Made by a program: the position numbers and the translations under genes
The notes under the pieces: generated by a model
The model's database searches: none
What the model was told of the DNA's origin: nothing
Seen by the model: the letters and a program-made list of their open reading frames with translations, nothing else
DNA from: an uncultured Veillonella sp.
GTDB taxonomy: Bacteria > Bacillota > Negativicutes > Veillonellales > Veillonellaceae
DNA: 64,000 nt
Direction of reading: 5' to 3'
Assembly: GCA_900538355.1 (NCBI GenBank)
Contig: UPXS01000006.1
Location: forward strand, 1-64,000
Shown: positions 27,993 through 37,231 of the stretch, piece after piece
How positions within the stretch are numbered: the stretch's first letter is position 1
How the letters are laid out: each line of letters opens with the position of its first letter

Positions 27993-28062
27993 ATAGATCC
28001 GAAGATATGTCAAAGTAGAATCTAAAGCAATAAAGCAATAACATCTATAGTTATAAACTTAT

Positions 28063-30972
28063 TTATCCTAAAGACACAATGTTATCAAACACATTACCAG
28101 CATCTCTAATTTTTTGTTCGTTACCCATTGTGCAAATGTGATTATCATTCAATACAGGTTCTACCACATCTGCTAGTGCAACAATATCTTCTGGCTTACA
28201 TGCGATTACTTGTTTACGGAACTCTACTTTGTCCTCTAATTTAGCACCGCTGAAGTACATCCCCATTGCACGTGGTCCACGCAATGCAGGTGTCATAGGC
28301 AAGTCTAGAGAACTCATAGTACCGATAATATACTTACGCATTTCACGATCAGTCAATGTGAAGTCACGAAGGTATTGAGGCAACTCTTTATATACATTCA
28401 AAGTTTCCAACAAGTTAGGATCGCGATAACTGCAGAAAATCATATTGCCATCATCATAGAAATTAGCAAATGCTCCGTAAGCACCACCTTGTACACGAAT
28501 ACGAATCCAAAGGTATTCATAACGTAAAATCGTTTCTAACACGCTCATTGGACCAACATGTTTGAAACCATGATCGATAAAATTACCACCTTGTGCTACG
28601 TATTGAACCTTACCAGCTGTAACGATACCATCATTGCCAGATAGACGAGTGATTTGTAATACATCATTGCTTAATTCTGTAGCATCCCAAGTTTCAACGA
28701 AAGGTTTCATAAGGTTTTCAAAGGCTTCTAATTCGCCTTCTTCCCCAACAAACATAATATCTACATTGTTAGCGCGGAATATCTTACGAGCCACTTCGGC
28801 TAATTTCTCTGGTAAAAGTGGCAATGCTGCAGGATTAGATGCTAGTTCGCTAATTTTTTGATAATATCCTAAATTACCATTATCTCTAAACTTGCCAACT
28901 GCAGAAACTTGAGCCATAACGCGTTGACTCACGATGGAATTACCACGGCGGAATGCTTCATTATCCCATATAGCTTTGCTTTCTTGAACAAGTTCAGTCA
29001 AACGTTGATCATCGCTATAATCTGCTTTTTGAACTACTTCATTAATCAAGCGACATAAATCAGGTAGTTTAGAATGTAATGCTTTCGCACGCACAATCAT
29101 AAGAGGCGTAAATTCGTCACGCTTACCATCTTTGCTGATGGCCGTAATATCAGAACTTAATCCACCTAAATTCATATTAATATCTTTAGCCAGTGCTTCA
29201 TAACCGCGTTCAGATGTATCAATACGACCGAGGATATCACTTAAAATATCAGCGTAGAATAGTTCCTCCTCAGTGAGGCAGTTCAATTTAAAGTACAATC
29301 CTACATAATTGATACCCTTTGTGAAAGTAGGTACAAAATGTACTGTAGTATTACCAATTTTACTTTCACGGCGTTCTACAGCTTCAATATTAGGATTTAA
29401 ATCAGACAACTCGAGCAAAGGAATAGACGCTAGAGCTTCATCGCTATCTGGAGTTTCTTGACGAATTTTTAGGCGTTTTGTTTGCTCTACAATTGCGTCA
29501 ATCTCTTCAGAGGTCATATTAGCTTTTACAGTAGCTAAATGTTCTTTAACCTCTGCATCTTTACGTTCTTGAAGACCACGTTCAGGATAAATAGATACAA
29601 GAACTTTATGGTTATTATTCAAGATGGAATGACGAATTAAATCTTCAAAGTATGTACCAGTTAAGCCCTTTCGAATATTAGATAATGCCTCTTCATAGTG
29701 TAATAGTTCCAATGGATCATTATCGTATAGCCAATTATCCATCATGCGAATAATATAAGCTAAACCGATAGGACGACCACCAAAATCACTTTCACGAAGA
29801 GCAAATTCAATGCTATTTAAAGAAGCTTCTAATAATTCTTTATCTAAGCCTTTATCACATAATTCTTGTAATGTGGACTCTACAATACGTTGCAAGTCAG
29901 CTTGTTTATCTAGATTAGAACCTGTAGCTTGTACTGTCCACATAGGTTGACGAATGCTATCTAAGTAATAACCACTAATATCAGATCCGATACCAGCTTT
30001 CACCAACGCCTGTTTAAGAGGTGCTGCAGGAGATGTTAACAAAGCATGTGTTAACACTTCAAATGCCAAGCTATGTTCAGGTGTTACATCAGGCAATACA
30101 TACGCAAAGGAATGCAATGTACGATTATCTGTTGGCTCCTCAGAACCTACGCTATATGGATAGCTCACTACTTTTCCTTCTGTAAATGGAGCTTGTAGAG
30201 CTACCTCTGTATGAACATCGATACTATCAAAATGACTTAAGTACTCATCATTCAAGAATGCTAATTGCTCTTCAATATTCATATCACCATACAAAAAGAT
30301 ATAACTATTGGATGGATGATAGTGAACACGGTAGAACTCTTGGAATTCTTCATATGTTAAATCTGTAATATAATCAGGATCCCCACCAGAGTCAACGCCA
30401 TAAGTAGTATCTGGGAAAAGATCACGCATCATTTGGCGTTCTAATACAGAGTCAGGAGATGAGTAAACACCTTTCATCTCATTGAACACAACACCTTTGT
30501 AAGTAAGTTCATCGTCTGCATTTTCGAGCTCATAATGCCAACCCTCTTGCATTACGATTTCTGCATCTTCACGAACACGTGGGTAGAATACAGCATCAAG
30601 ATATACGTCCATCAAATTATGGAAGTCTTTATCGTTCTTACTCGCTACAGGATACATCGTTTTATCCGGATATGTCATAGCATTTAGGAACGTATTTAAA
30701 GAACCTTTTACAAGTTCAACAAATGGCTCTTTTAATGGGAATTTGCGAGAACCACATAGAACAGAGTGCTCCATAATATGTGCCACACCTGTGCTATTAT
30801 GAGGTGTTGTTCTAAAAGCAATATTGAATACTTTATTAGAATCTGGTGAATCGATATAAATTAAACGAGCACCAGATTTTTCGTGCTTCATTTCATAAGC
30901 GGTACCATTGATTTCATCAATGCGCTCAATGCGGTCAAGGCGAAAGCCAGAATAAACCTTATTTATTTCCAT
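28063..30972 (-). CDS. M16C-family zinc metalloprotease (presequence-protease-like)
   Basis: This large peptidasome of 969 residues resembles PreP/insulinase-type M16C proteases, which enclose and degrade short unfolded peptides. The inverted zinc motif HIMEH lies at residues 65-69 with the third ligand Glu165 in VVFNEMKG. KEPFVELVKGSLNTFLNAMTYPDKT (around 81-105) is the usual companion. The second, non-catalytic half includes VQGGAYGAF, the substrate-binding region. There is no signal peptide, so it is probably cytoplasmic. It is transcribed alone, with its own terminator. Confidence 0.92.
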   Translation of the reverse strand: MEINKVYSGFRLDRIERIDEINGTAYEMKHEKSGARLIYIDSPDSNKVFNIAFRTTPHNSTGVAHIMEHSVLCGSRKFPLKEPFVELVKGSLNTFLNAMTYPDKTMYPVASKNDKDFHNLMDVYLDAVFYPRVREDAEIVMQEGWHYELENADDELTYKGVVFNEMKGVYSSPDSVLERQMMRDLFPDTTYGVDSGGDPDYITDLTYEEFQEFYRVHYHPSNSYIFLYGDMNIEEQLAFLNDEYLSHFDSIDVHTEVALQAPFTEGKVVSYPYSVGSEEPTDNRTLHSFAYVLPDVTPEHSLAFEVLTHALLTSPAAPLKQALVKAGIGSDISGYYLDSIRQPMWTVQATGSNLDKQADLQRIVESTLQELCDKGLDKELLEASLNSIEFALRESDFGGRPIGLAYIIRMMDNWLYDNDPLELLHYEEALSNIRKGLTGTYFEDLIRHSILNNNHKVLVSIYPERGLQERKDAEVKEHLATVKANMTSEEIDAIVEQTKRLKIRQETPDSDEALASIPLLELSDLNPNIEAVERRESKIGNTTVHFVPTFTKGINYVGLYFKLNCLTEEELFYADILSDILGRIDTSERGYEALAKDINMNLGGLSSDITAISKDGKRDEFTPLMIVRAKALHSKLPDLCRLINEVVQKADYSDDQRLTELVQESKAIWDNEAFRRGNSIVSQRVMAQVSAVGKFRDNGNLGYYQKISELASNPAALPLLPEKLAEVARKIFRANNVDIMFVGEEGELEAFENLMKPFVETWDATELSNDVLQITRLSGNDGIVTAGKVQYVAQGGNFIDHGFKHVGPMSVLETILRYEYLWIRIRVQGGAYGAFANFYDDGNMIFCSYRDPNLLETLNVYKELPQYLRDFTLTDREMRKYIIGTMSSLDLPMTPALRGPRAMGMYFSGAKLEDKVEFRKQVIACKPEDIVALADVVEPVLNDNHICTMGNEQKIRDAGNVFDNIVSLG

Positions 30973-31078
30973 GCTGTCCCTTCTTTCTATATAAATATAA
31001 TTAATTTTATGCTAACAATTTATTATAACATATCGACGACCCTATATATAGATGTTAAGAATAATTATCGAAATACAA

Positions 31079-31107
31079 AACCCCACAGGCACAGCGCCTA
31101 TGGGGTT
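31079..31107 (-). terminator. Terminator of the lysC operon
   Basis: The stem 31079-31090 / 31096-31107 has one internal mismatch and is followed on the minus strand by TTTTGTATTT. It lies 5 bases after the stop of the small hypothetical gene. Confidence 0.8.
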
Positions 31108-31111
31108 CATT

Positions 31112-31429
31112 TTATTTATTATGTTGCATTTGCCACTTTTGATTGCGGCGCAAGGTTAATAAGCCTTCTAACACAGCTTGGAACTGTACAAAGCTCAATG
31201 TATATGGTGGATACATATCCGGTACTACCTTATAAGAAATAGTAACTTCGGCCTTATCATAATCATAGAATATGCCGTGTAAATTACTTACTGTAGTATA
31301 ACCAGTTTGAGCTTGCTCCAATGTTGGAATAGGCTGATTTTTAAGATTTCCTAGTAGATCGCTAATGAAACCTTCCTTACGACCTTGGTCATTAAGCATT
31401 TCATCCATAAAACTACGTAGACTATCCAT
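31112..31429 (-). CDS. Hypothetical protein downstream of lysC
   Basis: I do not recognise this 105-residue protein, beginning MDSLRSFMDEMLNDQGRK. It is soluble, with a helical N-terminus, a central beta-rich part (YTTVSNLHGIFYDYDKAEVTISYKV in outline) and a basic C-terminus. It starts three bases after the lysC stop, with AGAGGTTAA overlapping the lysC end, so it is the second gene of a lysC operon. Real coding is supported by this coupling and by the terminator just after it. Confidence 0.7.
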   Translation of the reverse strand: MDSLRSFMDEMLNDQGRKEGFISDLLGNLKNQPIPTLEQAQTGYTTVSNLHGIFYDYDKAEVTISYKVVPDMYPPYTLSFVQFQAVLEGLLTLRRNQKWQMQHNK

Positions 31430-31432
31430 GAA

Positions 31433-32662
31433 TTAACCTCTTTGGTCTAACAATAAGCCGTTGTGAATTACACGAACCGCATCTTTAACACGGTCTTCAG
31501 CAACAAGGCAAGAAATACTAATTTCAGAAGTAGAAATGATTTCAATGTTGATGCCTTCTTGGCTCAAGATATCAAACATTTGAGCAGCTACGCCTGGTTG
31601 ACCTAACATACCTGCACCGATGATAGAAACCTTAGCCATTCTTTCGTCAATATTTACAGCTTCAATGCCAACAGTTTTTTGCAATTCTTCTAATACTTCA
31701 CGAGCGAGTACAACATCATCCATCGCTACCGTAAAGATAAGGTCAGTTTTTGGTTCGCCTACGGCACGGATAGATTGAACAATCATATCAACGTCCACAT
31801 TTTTTGCAGCCAATGCTTTGAATACAGTTGCTGCCACACCTGGTTTATTTTCAACGCCTACAAGGGCTACTTTTGCTGTATTAGTATCGTCAGCTACGCC
31901 AGTAATTACGTGTTTATTTGCTTCCACAGTATAATCCTCCCGAATAATAGTACCTGTATTGTCACTAAATGTTGAACGTACGTGAATAGGTACACCATAA
32001 CGGAAACCCATTTCTACGGCGCGAGGTTGCATTACACCTGCACCAAGACGTGCCATCTCAAGCATTTCGCCATATGTTACTTCTTCTAATTTGAAAGCCT
32101 CTTTTGCAACGCGAGGGTCTGTAGAGTAAACACCTTCAACGTCTGTGAAGATTTCACACACATCAGCTTTCATAGCACCGGCCAACGCAACAGCAGTTGT
32201 ATCGGAGCCACCACGGCCTAAAGTAACCATGTCACCATATTCAGTAATACCTTGGAAACCAGCAACTACTACAATATTGCCTTCATCCAAAGCTTCAAAC
32301 ACGCGATTTGGATCAACGCCCAAAATGCGGCCTTTATTAAAGGTATCACTACTTGTAATACCTGCTTGGTCACCTGTTAAGGACATCGCTTTATGACCAC
32401 GTTCGTTGAAAGCCATCGCCATCAATGCAATCGTTACTTGCTCACCTGTAGATAACAAGCGGTCCATTTCACGGCCATAAGGCTTAGATGTTACCTCTTT
32501 AGCTAATGCTACTAAGTCATCTGTTGTATCGCCCATAGCAGATACAACAATAACGATTTTATCGTCTTCTTTCTTCTCACGAAGGACGCGATCAACAATA
32601 TTAAATATTTTTTCTGGTGTAGCTACGGAACTGCCACCAAACTTTTTAACGATTAAGGCCAC
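31433..32662 (-). CDS. lysC: Aspartate kinase
   Basis: It catalyses the first step of the aspartate pathway to lysine/DAP, threonine and methionine by phosphorylating aspartate. The 409 residues contain the N-terminal VKKFGGSSV kinase motif, FTDVEGVYSTDPR, and two C-terminal ACT domains (about 265-409) with VENKPGVAA and QPGVAAQMF, the site of feedback control. It starts with GTG at 32662, eight bases after GAGGG. DAP made through this pathway feeds MurE. Confidence 0.96.
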   Translation of the reverse strand: MALIVKKFGGSSVATPEKIFNIVDRVLREKKEDDKIVIVVSAMGDTTDDLVALAKEVTSKPYGREMDRLLSTGEQVTIALMAMAFNERGHKAMSLTGDQAGITSSDTFNKGRILGVDPNRVFEALDEGNIVVVAGFQGITEYGDMVTLGRGGSDTTAVALAGAMKADVCEIFTDVEGVYSTDPRVAKEAFKLEEVTYGEMLEMARLGAGVMQPRAVEMGFRYGVPIHVRSTFSDNTGTIIREDYTVEANKHVITGVADDTNTAKVALVGVENKPGVAATVFKALAAKNVDVDMIVQSIRAVGEPKTDLIFTVAMDDVVLAREVLEELQKTVGIEAVNIDERMAKVSIIGAGMLGQPGVAAQMFDILSQEGINIEIISTSEISISCLVAEDRVKDAVRVIHNGLLLDQRG

Positions 32663-32840
32663 AATAATCCCTCATTTAACTTATTCTACTAAAAATCAAT
32701 ATGCATATACTTTACCATAAACAAATAGCACTGTAAAGGGATATAAGGCAATCTATCCACTATATAAAAACAAAACTCTTTTGAGTGCGGACAAGTTTTT
32801 TCTCTAAAATAATTAGTTAATTATAAAAAATTACATACAA

Positions 32841-32866
32841 AAAGACCAGCCCTAAGGCTGGTCTTT
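32841..32866 (-). terminator. Terminator of the superoxide reductase gene
   Basis: The 11-bp stem 32841-32851 / 32856-32866 has a 4-base loop and a T run (TTTTTG) on the minus strand. It lies 19 bases after the stop codon. Confidence 0.9.
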
Positions 32867-32884
32867 ATTAGTTGATTCAGTTAA

Positions 32885-33274
32885 TTAAGCAACTGTAATT
32901 TCTTTTTCGGATTCCCACAAACCGTGGATGTTGCAGTAGGATACAGCAATCAATTTACCAGATTTGTTCAAGGAAACTGCTAAAGAACCTTCAGAGATTG
33001 CATGTACAGGGCCTTCGTTTGCAGTTGCACCGTCACCATGTACGTTGAAGGAAATTTCACCAACTTCGAATGGCAATTGAGTACCTTCAGCTACGAAGTA
33101 CAATTTGATCCATTCAATGTGATGTTCTACAGTGTTAGGATGTGCAATGTCTTTACCAACGGACAATGTTACGTGGAAAGTTTCACCTGCTTTTACAGTG
33201 TCAACAGTTTCGATAACAGGAACGTGTTTTTCAGTAGCGAAATCGCCGGATTTAATGTAATCATGTACAGCCAT
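32885..33274 (-). CDS. Superoxide reductase (neelaredoxin type)
   Basis: It reduces superoxide to hydrogen peroxide without making oxygen, a typical defence of anaerobes. The 129 residues form the single catalytic iron domain. The expected ligands are visible as EKH (His17), His45, His51 and C-x2-H (Cys114, His117), with the conserved Glu15-Lys16 pair. There is no N-terminal rubredoxin-like domain, so it is the neelaredoxin class rather than desulfoferrodoxin. CAGGAGG before the ATG at 33274 decides the start. It is monocistronic. Confidence 0.93.
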   Translation of the reverse strand: MAVHDYIKSGDFATEKHVPVIETVDTVKAGETFHVTLSVGKDIAHPNTVEHHIEWIKLYFVAEGTQLPFEVGEISFNVHGDGATANEGPVHAISEGSLAVSLNKSGKLIAVSYCNIHGLWESEKEITVA

Positions 33275-33346
33275 AGTTAACCTCCTGGTTAGTCTTATAT
33301 ACATACTTAATGTCAAGAATATTTAGCACCTTGTGCTTATGACTAT

Positions 33347-33375
33347 ATTATACATTTTCGATATACTTTTAGCAA
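33347..33375 (-). promoter_or_regulatory. Promoter of the superoxide reductase gene
   Basis: On the minus strand TTGCTA (33370-33375), 17 bases and a perfect TATAAT (33347-33352) lie about 75 bases upstream of the start, implying a long leader. A small GCAC/GTGC dyad falls in that leader near 33326-33336. Confidence 0.55.
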
Positions 33376-33422
33376 GAACTTTTTCGAAAATTTTAGATTT
33401 AATTATTCTTATGCCACTTAAA

Positions 33423-33965
33423 CTAAAACTCAATCCCCTTAGCAGCTTTAATACCTTTCTCATAGGCATGCTTTACTACCTTCATTTCTGTTACCGTATC
33501 AGCCACATCAATGATTTCAGGTTTAGCATAACGGCCCGTTAAAATAACGTGTAAGCGCTCAGGTTTATGTTTAAGCATATCTACCACAGAATTCACATCA
33601 ATAAGCTCATAATTAATGGCATTATTGATTTCATCCATAATGATGAGGTCCCATCGATCTGAATTTACTTCTTCCACTAATGTGTGCCAAGCCTTTTGAG
33701 CTGCCTCTTTGTGCCGTGCCAATTCAGCCTCGCCTACTTCATCTCGTTTATAGTAAATAAAGCCCTTACCCATGGAACGAATTTCTACTTGGTCCCCTAA
33801 TTTAGAAAGACCTGCTAGTTCGCCATAGCCATTACCACTTTTAATAAATTGTAAGATTAAAACCTTAAGACCTTGGCCAACAGCGCGTAATGCCACGCCT
33901 AAGGCTGCTGTTGTTTTACCTTTACCATTGCCAGTATTAACTAAAATTAAGCCTCGTTCACTCAT
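33423..33965 (-). CDS. cobO: Cob(I)yrinic acid a,c-diamide adenosyltransferase
   Basis: This CobA/CobO-type enzyme attaches the adenosyl group to reduced cobalt. The 180 residues begin with VNTGNGKGKTTAALG (the family P-loop) and contain FIKSGNGYGE, IMDEINNAI and ILTGRYAKPEII. It starts two bases after the cbiA stop and is the last gene of the cbiK-cbiL-cbiA-cobO block. No clear terminator follows. Confidence 0.95.
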   Translation of the reverse strand: MSERGLILVNTGNGKGKTTAALGVALRAVGQGLKVLILQFIKSGNGYGELAGLSKLGDQVEIRSMGKGFIYYKRDEVGEAELARHKEAAQKAWHTLVEEVNSDRWDLIIMDEINNAINYELIDVNSVVDMLKHKPERLHVILTGRYAKPEIIDVADTVTEMKVVKHAYEKGIKAAKGIEF

Positions 33966-33967
33966 AA

Positions 33968-35347
33968 TTAGCTCCTTTTAGCTTTATACTTAGCGCATAT
34001 ATCAATGAAATGTTGTGCTCCTTCATCAGAACCAGCAAAATTCAAATGTAAATACGATGCTAATACATTATCTGTGGCAAAGCCACCATCATAGGATTGA
34101 GGTTTGCGGCCACCTTCTAAGTGGAATGCCCATGGGAAGTCCTCTACAGTCGGCTCCATAGTAGAGAAATGGAACTCATGACCACGAAGAGATGTATCAG
34201 TAGCACCTAACAAGGTATCTCGCTTAGCTGTAGCCGTAACATACCCTACTTTTTGCAACTTTTGTTGCATAATGCAATTAGCCGGTACAATACCTACCGT
34301 ATCATATACGGTACCCTCAAAATCGTGGATACTTTCACATAAATACATAAGGCCACCACATTCAGCATAAATAGGCATACCTTTTTCGTTAGCTTGACGG
34401 ATAGACTCCTTCATTGACTCATTACTAGAGAGTTGGAACAAGAACATTTCAGGGAAACCACCGCCAAATACTAGGCCGTCTACATCAGGAACTTCAAAGT
34501 CATTAAGCGGGCTAAAGTATACGATTTCCGCCCCCTTCTCCTCTAATGCTGCTAAACTTGCAGGATAGTAGAAAGAGAACGCCTCATCATAGGCTACACC
34601 GATTTTCACGCGTTTTTCAATAGACTTAGGATCAACTGCATCTGGTAATTCAATACTTGGTGCACTAGATGCAATCGCTAATAATTGATCGAGATTCACC
34701 ATTTTTTCAACGGCTTCACGAATCGTATTTATAGCCTCTGTTGGATCAATTTCGGTAACCGGTGTGAGACCTAAATGACGCTCAGGAGAGTGCATACGGT
34801 CATCGCGATAAATAGCACCAATAACTGGAACACCAATCTTGGCCATGCCTTCACGAACCATGCGCTCATGATTAGCAGATCCTAAGCGGTTAAGAATAAC
34901 ACCACCAAAGTTTACCTCTGGGTCATAATCACGGAATCCTTTAGCAATGGCTGCTGCACTTTCACCCATCGCCTTACAATCGATAACAAGCACAACGGGA
35001 GCATTCAATTGTTTAGCAATTTGGGCAGTGGAACTAACCCCTTCTCGACCGCCATCATACAAGCCCATAACACCTTCGATAATAGCAAGGTCTACACCAT
35101 TTGCCATGGTAGCAAAGAAAGGATTTAATTTGTGAGGTGGCACGAGCCACGTATCTAAATTGTAGCTGTCACGACCGGATGCAATTTTATGAAAGCCCGG
35201 ATCAATATAATCCGGGCCCACTTTAAAGGATTGCACCATACGTCCACCATTTGCATAAGCAGCCAATAAGCCCGCTACGATTGTTGTTTTACCTACACCA
35301 GAGTTTGTGCCTGCAATGACAACACGTGGAATCTGTACTGTGTTCAT
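33968..35347 (-). CDS. cbiA: Cobyrinic acid a,c-diamide synthase
   Basis: CbiA amidates carboxylates a and c of cobyrinate, using glutamine and ATP. The 459 residues have an N-terminal MinD/dethiobiotin-synthase-like domain with the P-loop GTNSGVGKTT (residues 13-22). The C-terminal class I glutamine amidotransferase domain has the nucleophile in YAECGGLMYL and ends with LHLNFAG. GAGGTAAT precedes the ATG. It lies between cbiL (29 bases) and cobO (2 bases). Confidence 0.95.
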   Translation of the reverse strand: MNTVQIPRVVIAGTNSGVGKTTIVAGLLAAYANGGRMVQSFKVGPDYIDPGFHKIASGRDSYNLDTWLVPPHKLNPFFATMANGVDLAIIEGVMGLYDGGREGVSSTAQIAKQLNAPVVLVIDCKAMGESAAAIAKGFRDYDPEVNFGGVILNRLGSANHERMVREGMAKIGVPVIGAIYRDDRMHSPERHLGLTPVTEIDPTEAINTIREAVEKMVNLDQLLAIASSAPSIELPDAVDPKSIEKRVKIGVAYDEAFSFYYPASLAALEEKGAEIVYFSPLNDFEVPDVDGLVFGGGFPEMFLFQLSSNESMKESIRQANEKGMPIYAECGGLMYLCESIHDFEGTVYDTVGIVPANCIMQQKLQKVGYVTATAKRDTLLGATDTSLRGHEFHFSTMEPTVEDFPWAFHLEGGRKPQSYDGGFATDNVLASYLHLNFAGSDEGAQHFIDICAKYKAKRS

Positions 35348-35376
35348 AGATATTACCTCGTAATACGACGTATTTG

Positions 35377-36084
35377 TTAACGGTCCTTACGTTTTGCAAG
35401 GATTGTAGATAAGTAGTTGAGTTTAGTATCTTTAGGCATATTATCTAGACCTACATATACTTGCTCATCAGGCAAACCTACACGGCTAATCATAACCGCA
35501 TCATCTGCCATATCGTGTTTAAGCAATGTTTCTTGTACTTCATCAAAGTTTTTATATACTTTCATGATTACCGCATCATCAGCTACGGCTAATACAGCAT
35601 CAATTTTTTCTTTAGGTGCTGTAGCAGGAACGATAGCTAGTACTTCTTCTTTCTCTACGATTGGATAACCAAGGTGAGAACCAATAGCACAGAATGCAGT
35701 AACGCCAGGGATTGTTTCGATTTCATGACCTGTATTTTCGATCAAACGATATACATACATGTATGTGCTGTAGAACATAGGGTCGCCCAATGTTAAGAAT
35801 ACAACGCTTTTACCTTGATCTAAGTAGGACAAGATAATGCGTTTTGCTTCTTGCCAGCCTTCCTCTTGTGTAGCATCATCCAATACCATTGGGAATACTA
35901 CAGGAACGATTTCTGTATGTTCTTGAATGTATGGGGATGCAATATTAAGTGCTACAGAACCATCTTTCTTTTCTGTTTTAGGTGTGATGATAATATCTGC
36001 TTCACCTACGATGCGAGCAGCTTTCACAGTCATCAATTCAGAATCACCAGGGCCTACGCCAATGCCATATAATTTACCTTTCAT
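35377..36084 (-). CDS. cbiL: Precorrin-2 C20-methyltransferase
   Basis: A SAM-dependent methyltransferase acting early in corrin synthesis (CbiL/CobI; cobalt-factor II in the anaerobic route). The 235 residues show the tetrapyrrole methylase signature YGIGVGPGDSELMTVKA at the N-terminus, FLTLGDPMFYSTYMY and IPGVTAF. The C-terminal half is typical of the C20 enzyme. TAGGAG precedes the ATG. It lies 86 bases after the broken cbiK copy, its expected partner in cobalt insertion. Confidence 0.93.
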   Translation of the reverse strand: MKGKLYGIGVGPGDSELMTVKAARIVGEADIIITPKTEKKDGSVALNIASPYIQEHTEIVPVVFPMVLDDATQEEGWQEAKRIILSYLDQGKSVVFLTLGDPMFYSTYMYVYRLIENTGHEIETIPGVTAFCAIGSHLGYPIVEKEEVLAIVPATAPKEKIDAVLAVADDAVIMKVYKNFDEVQETLLKHDMADDAVMISRVGLPDEQVYVGLDNMPKDTKLNYLSTILAKRKDR

Positions 36085-36170
36085 GGGGTTCTCCTATTCT
36101 TATAGTTACAATCTATTTATAAATTTCATATCTTTTATTATAACTAATTTATACAAGATATACAAAGATA

Positions 36171-37024
36171 CTATTTAATATTTGGAATTGCAGGACGATG
36201 TGGACTACGTTTACCATACAAATCATCGATACAATCCTGCACATGTTGACGGAAGATATCATGAATTGCTTCATATTCACCAAGAGCACTATGAATTGGT
36301 TTAACTTCATAACCTGCCCCAGCAAGTTCATTGACAACGCTATCCTCTTCATCACCAAATAAATCATTTTGTGCATGATCCCCAAGTACTAACAATAAGG
36401 GGTGCACATAAATTGTGTTTGGCCGTTTGCCATCGAGCCATTCCCAAGGCATAGCTACATCTGCCACATATGGTGCATTTTCTAGCACTGCAACACGCAC
36501 ATTCGTAAGTCCATCACGAATTAATTTAAACTGTAAATTACCATATGAGGAGTTACCAGAACCAAGCCCACCATGACCGACCAATAACAAACCATCATCT
36601 TTGGAGATATTAAGTGGCTTAATAAAATGATCAATCAAGATTTGATAATCATCAGGATGCTCTTCTTGGCCCATGTAGTATACGAGAGGTCTACCTACGC
36701 GCAATACTTCCAATTGACCCTCCCCTTCATGAGCGAGAATATTATTTTTCAACTTATCAAACTCTTCACCACCTGTAAAATGTAGGGGCTGCACATAAAT
36801 ATGTGTATAGCCTTCTTAATAAGGTTTTCTAATGCACCTTGCTCAGTAGGAATCTCAATCCCTCGTTCACGCAACCGCTTAACGATAATACGAGAGGAAA
36901 ATGCTAATTCCACCGTATAGTCGGGATAGGATTTACGGATATACTCCGCAACGGAGTCAATATTATGTTCACGAGCACTGTCAACAGTGGACCCAAAGGC
37001 AACAACTAAAATAGCTTGTTTCAT
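36171..37024 (-). pseudogene. cbiK: Frameshifted sirohydrochlorin cobaltochelatase CbiK
   Basis: Two overlapping frames together make one CbiK. The first (37024 to about 36812) starts MKQAILVVAFGSTVDSAREHN after a good AAGGAG. The second (about 36812 to 36171) continues HIYVQPLHFTGGEEF. Adding one G at about 36810-36812 restores LIKKGYTHIYVQPLHF, so a single-base deletion is the break. The later part still holds both expected histidine motifs (LLVGHGG and LGDHAQND). It lies ahead of cbiL, where a cobaltochelatase belongs. It is either a recent mutation or a sequencing error; the rest is well preserved. Confidence 0.85.
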
Positions 37025-37107
37025 GGAAGTCTCCTTATCTAACTAATAATGTATCTTAATCATACCATAGTCGACACATTAGGGGCATACCATGGGACGT
37101 ATAAAAT

Positions 37108-37124
37108 AGATATTATAAATATCT
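37108..37124. promoter_or_regulatory. Palindrome upstream of the broken cbiK
   Basis: AGATATT-ATA-AATATCT is a perfect 7-3-7 inverted repeat, about 85 bases before the broken cbiK start and just past the terminator of the next gene. It could be an operator; no regulator can be named. Confidence 0.35.
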
Positions 37125-37135
37125 TTCATAGTAAA

Positions 37136-37181
37136 AGTAAAAATCCTCCTCATTGGATTTCCAACAAGGAGGACTTTTACT
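37136..37181 (-). terminator. Terminator of the CbiK-like gene
   Basis: The stem 37136-37150 / 37167-37181 has one mismatch, a 16-base loop and a T-rich tail on the minus strand. It separates the CbiK-like gene at 37232 from the cobalamin block at 37024. Confidence 0.7.
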
Positions 37182-37231
37182 TATGTAAAGGAGTGTGATG
37201 AGATGTATGTCTAATTATGTGAGAGACTAAA

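Noticed and set aside
36171..36794. A separate short chelatase gene beginning with GTG at 36794
   Set aside because: It lacks the N-terminal CbiK half, which lies just upstream in another frame; one inserted base joins the two perfectly, so a frameshifted single gene is simpler.
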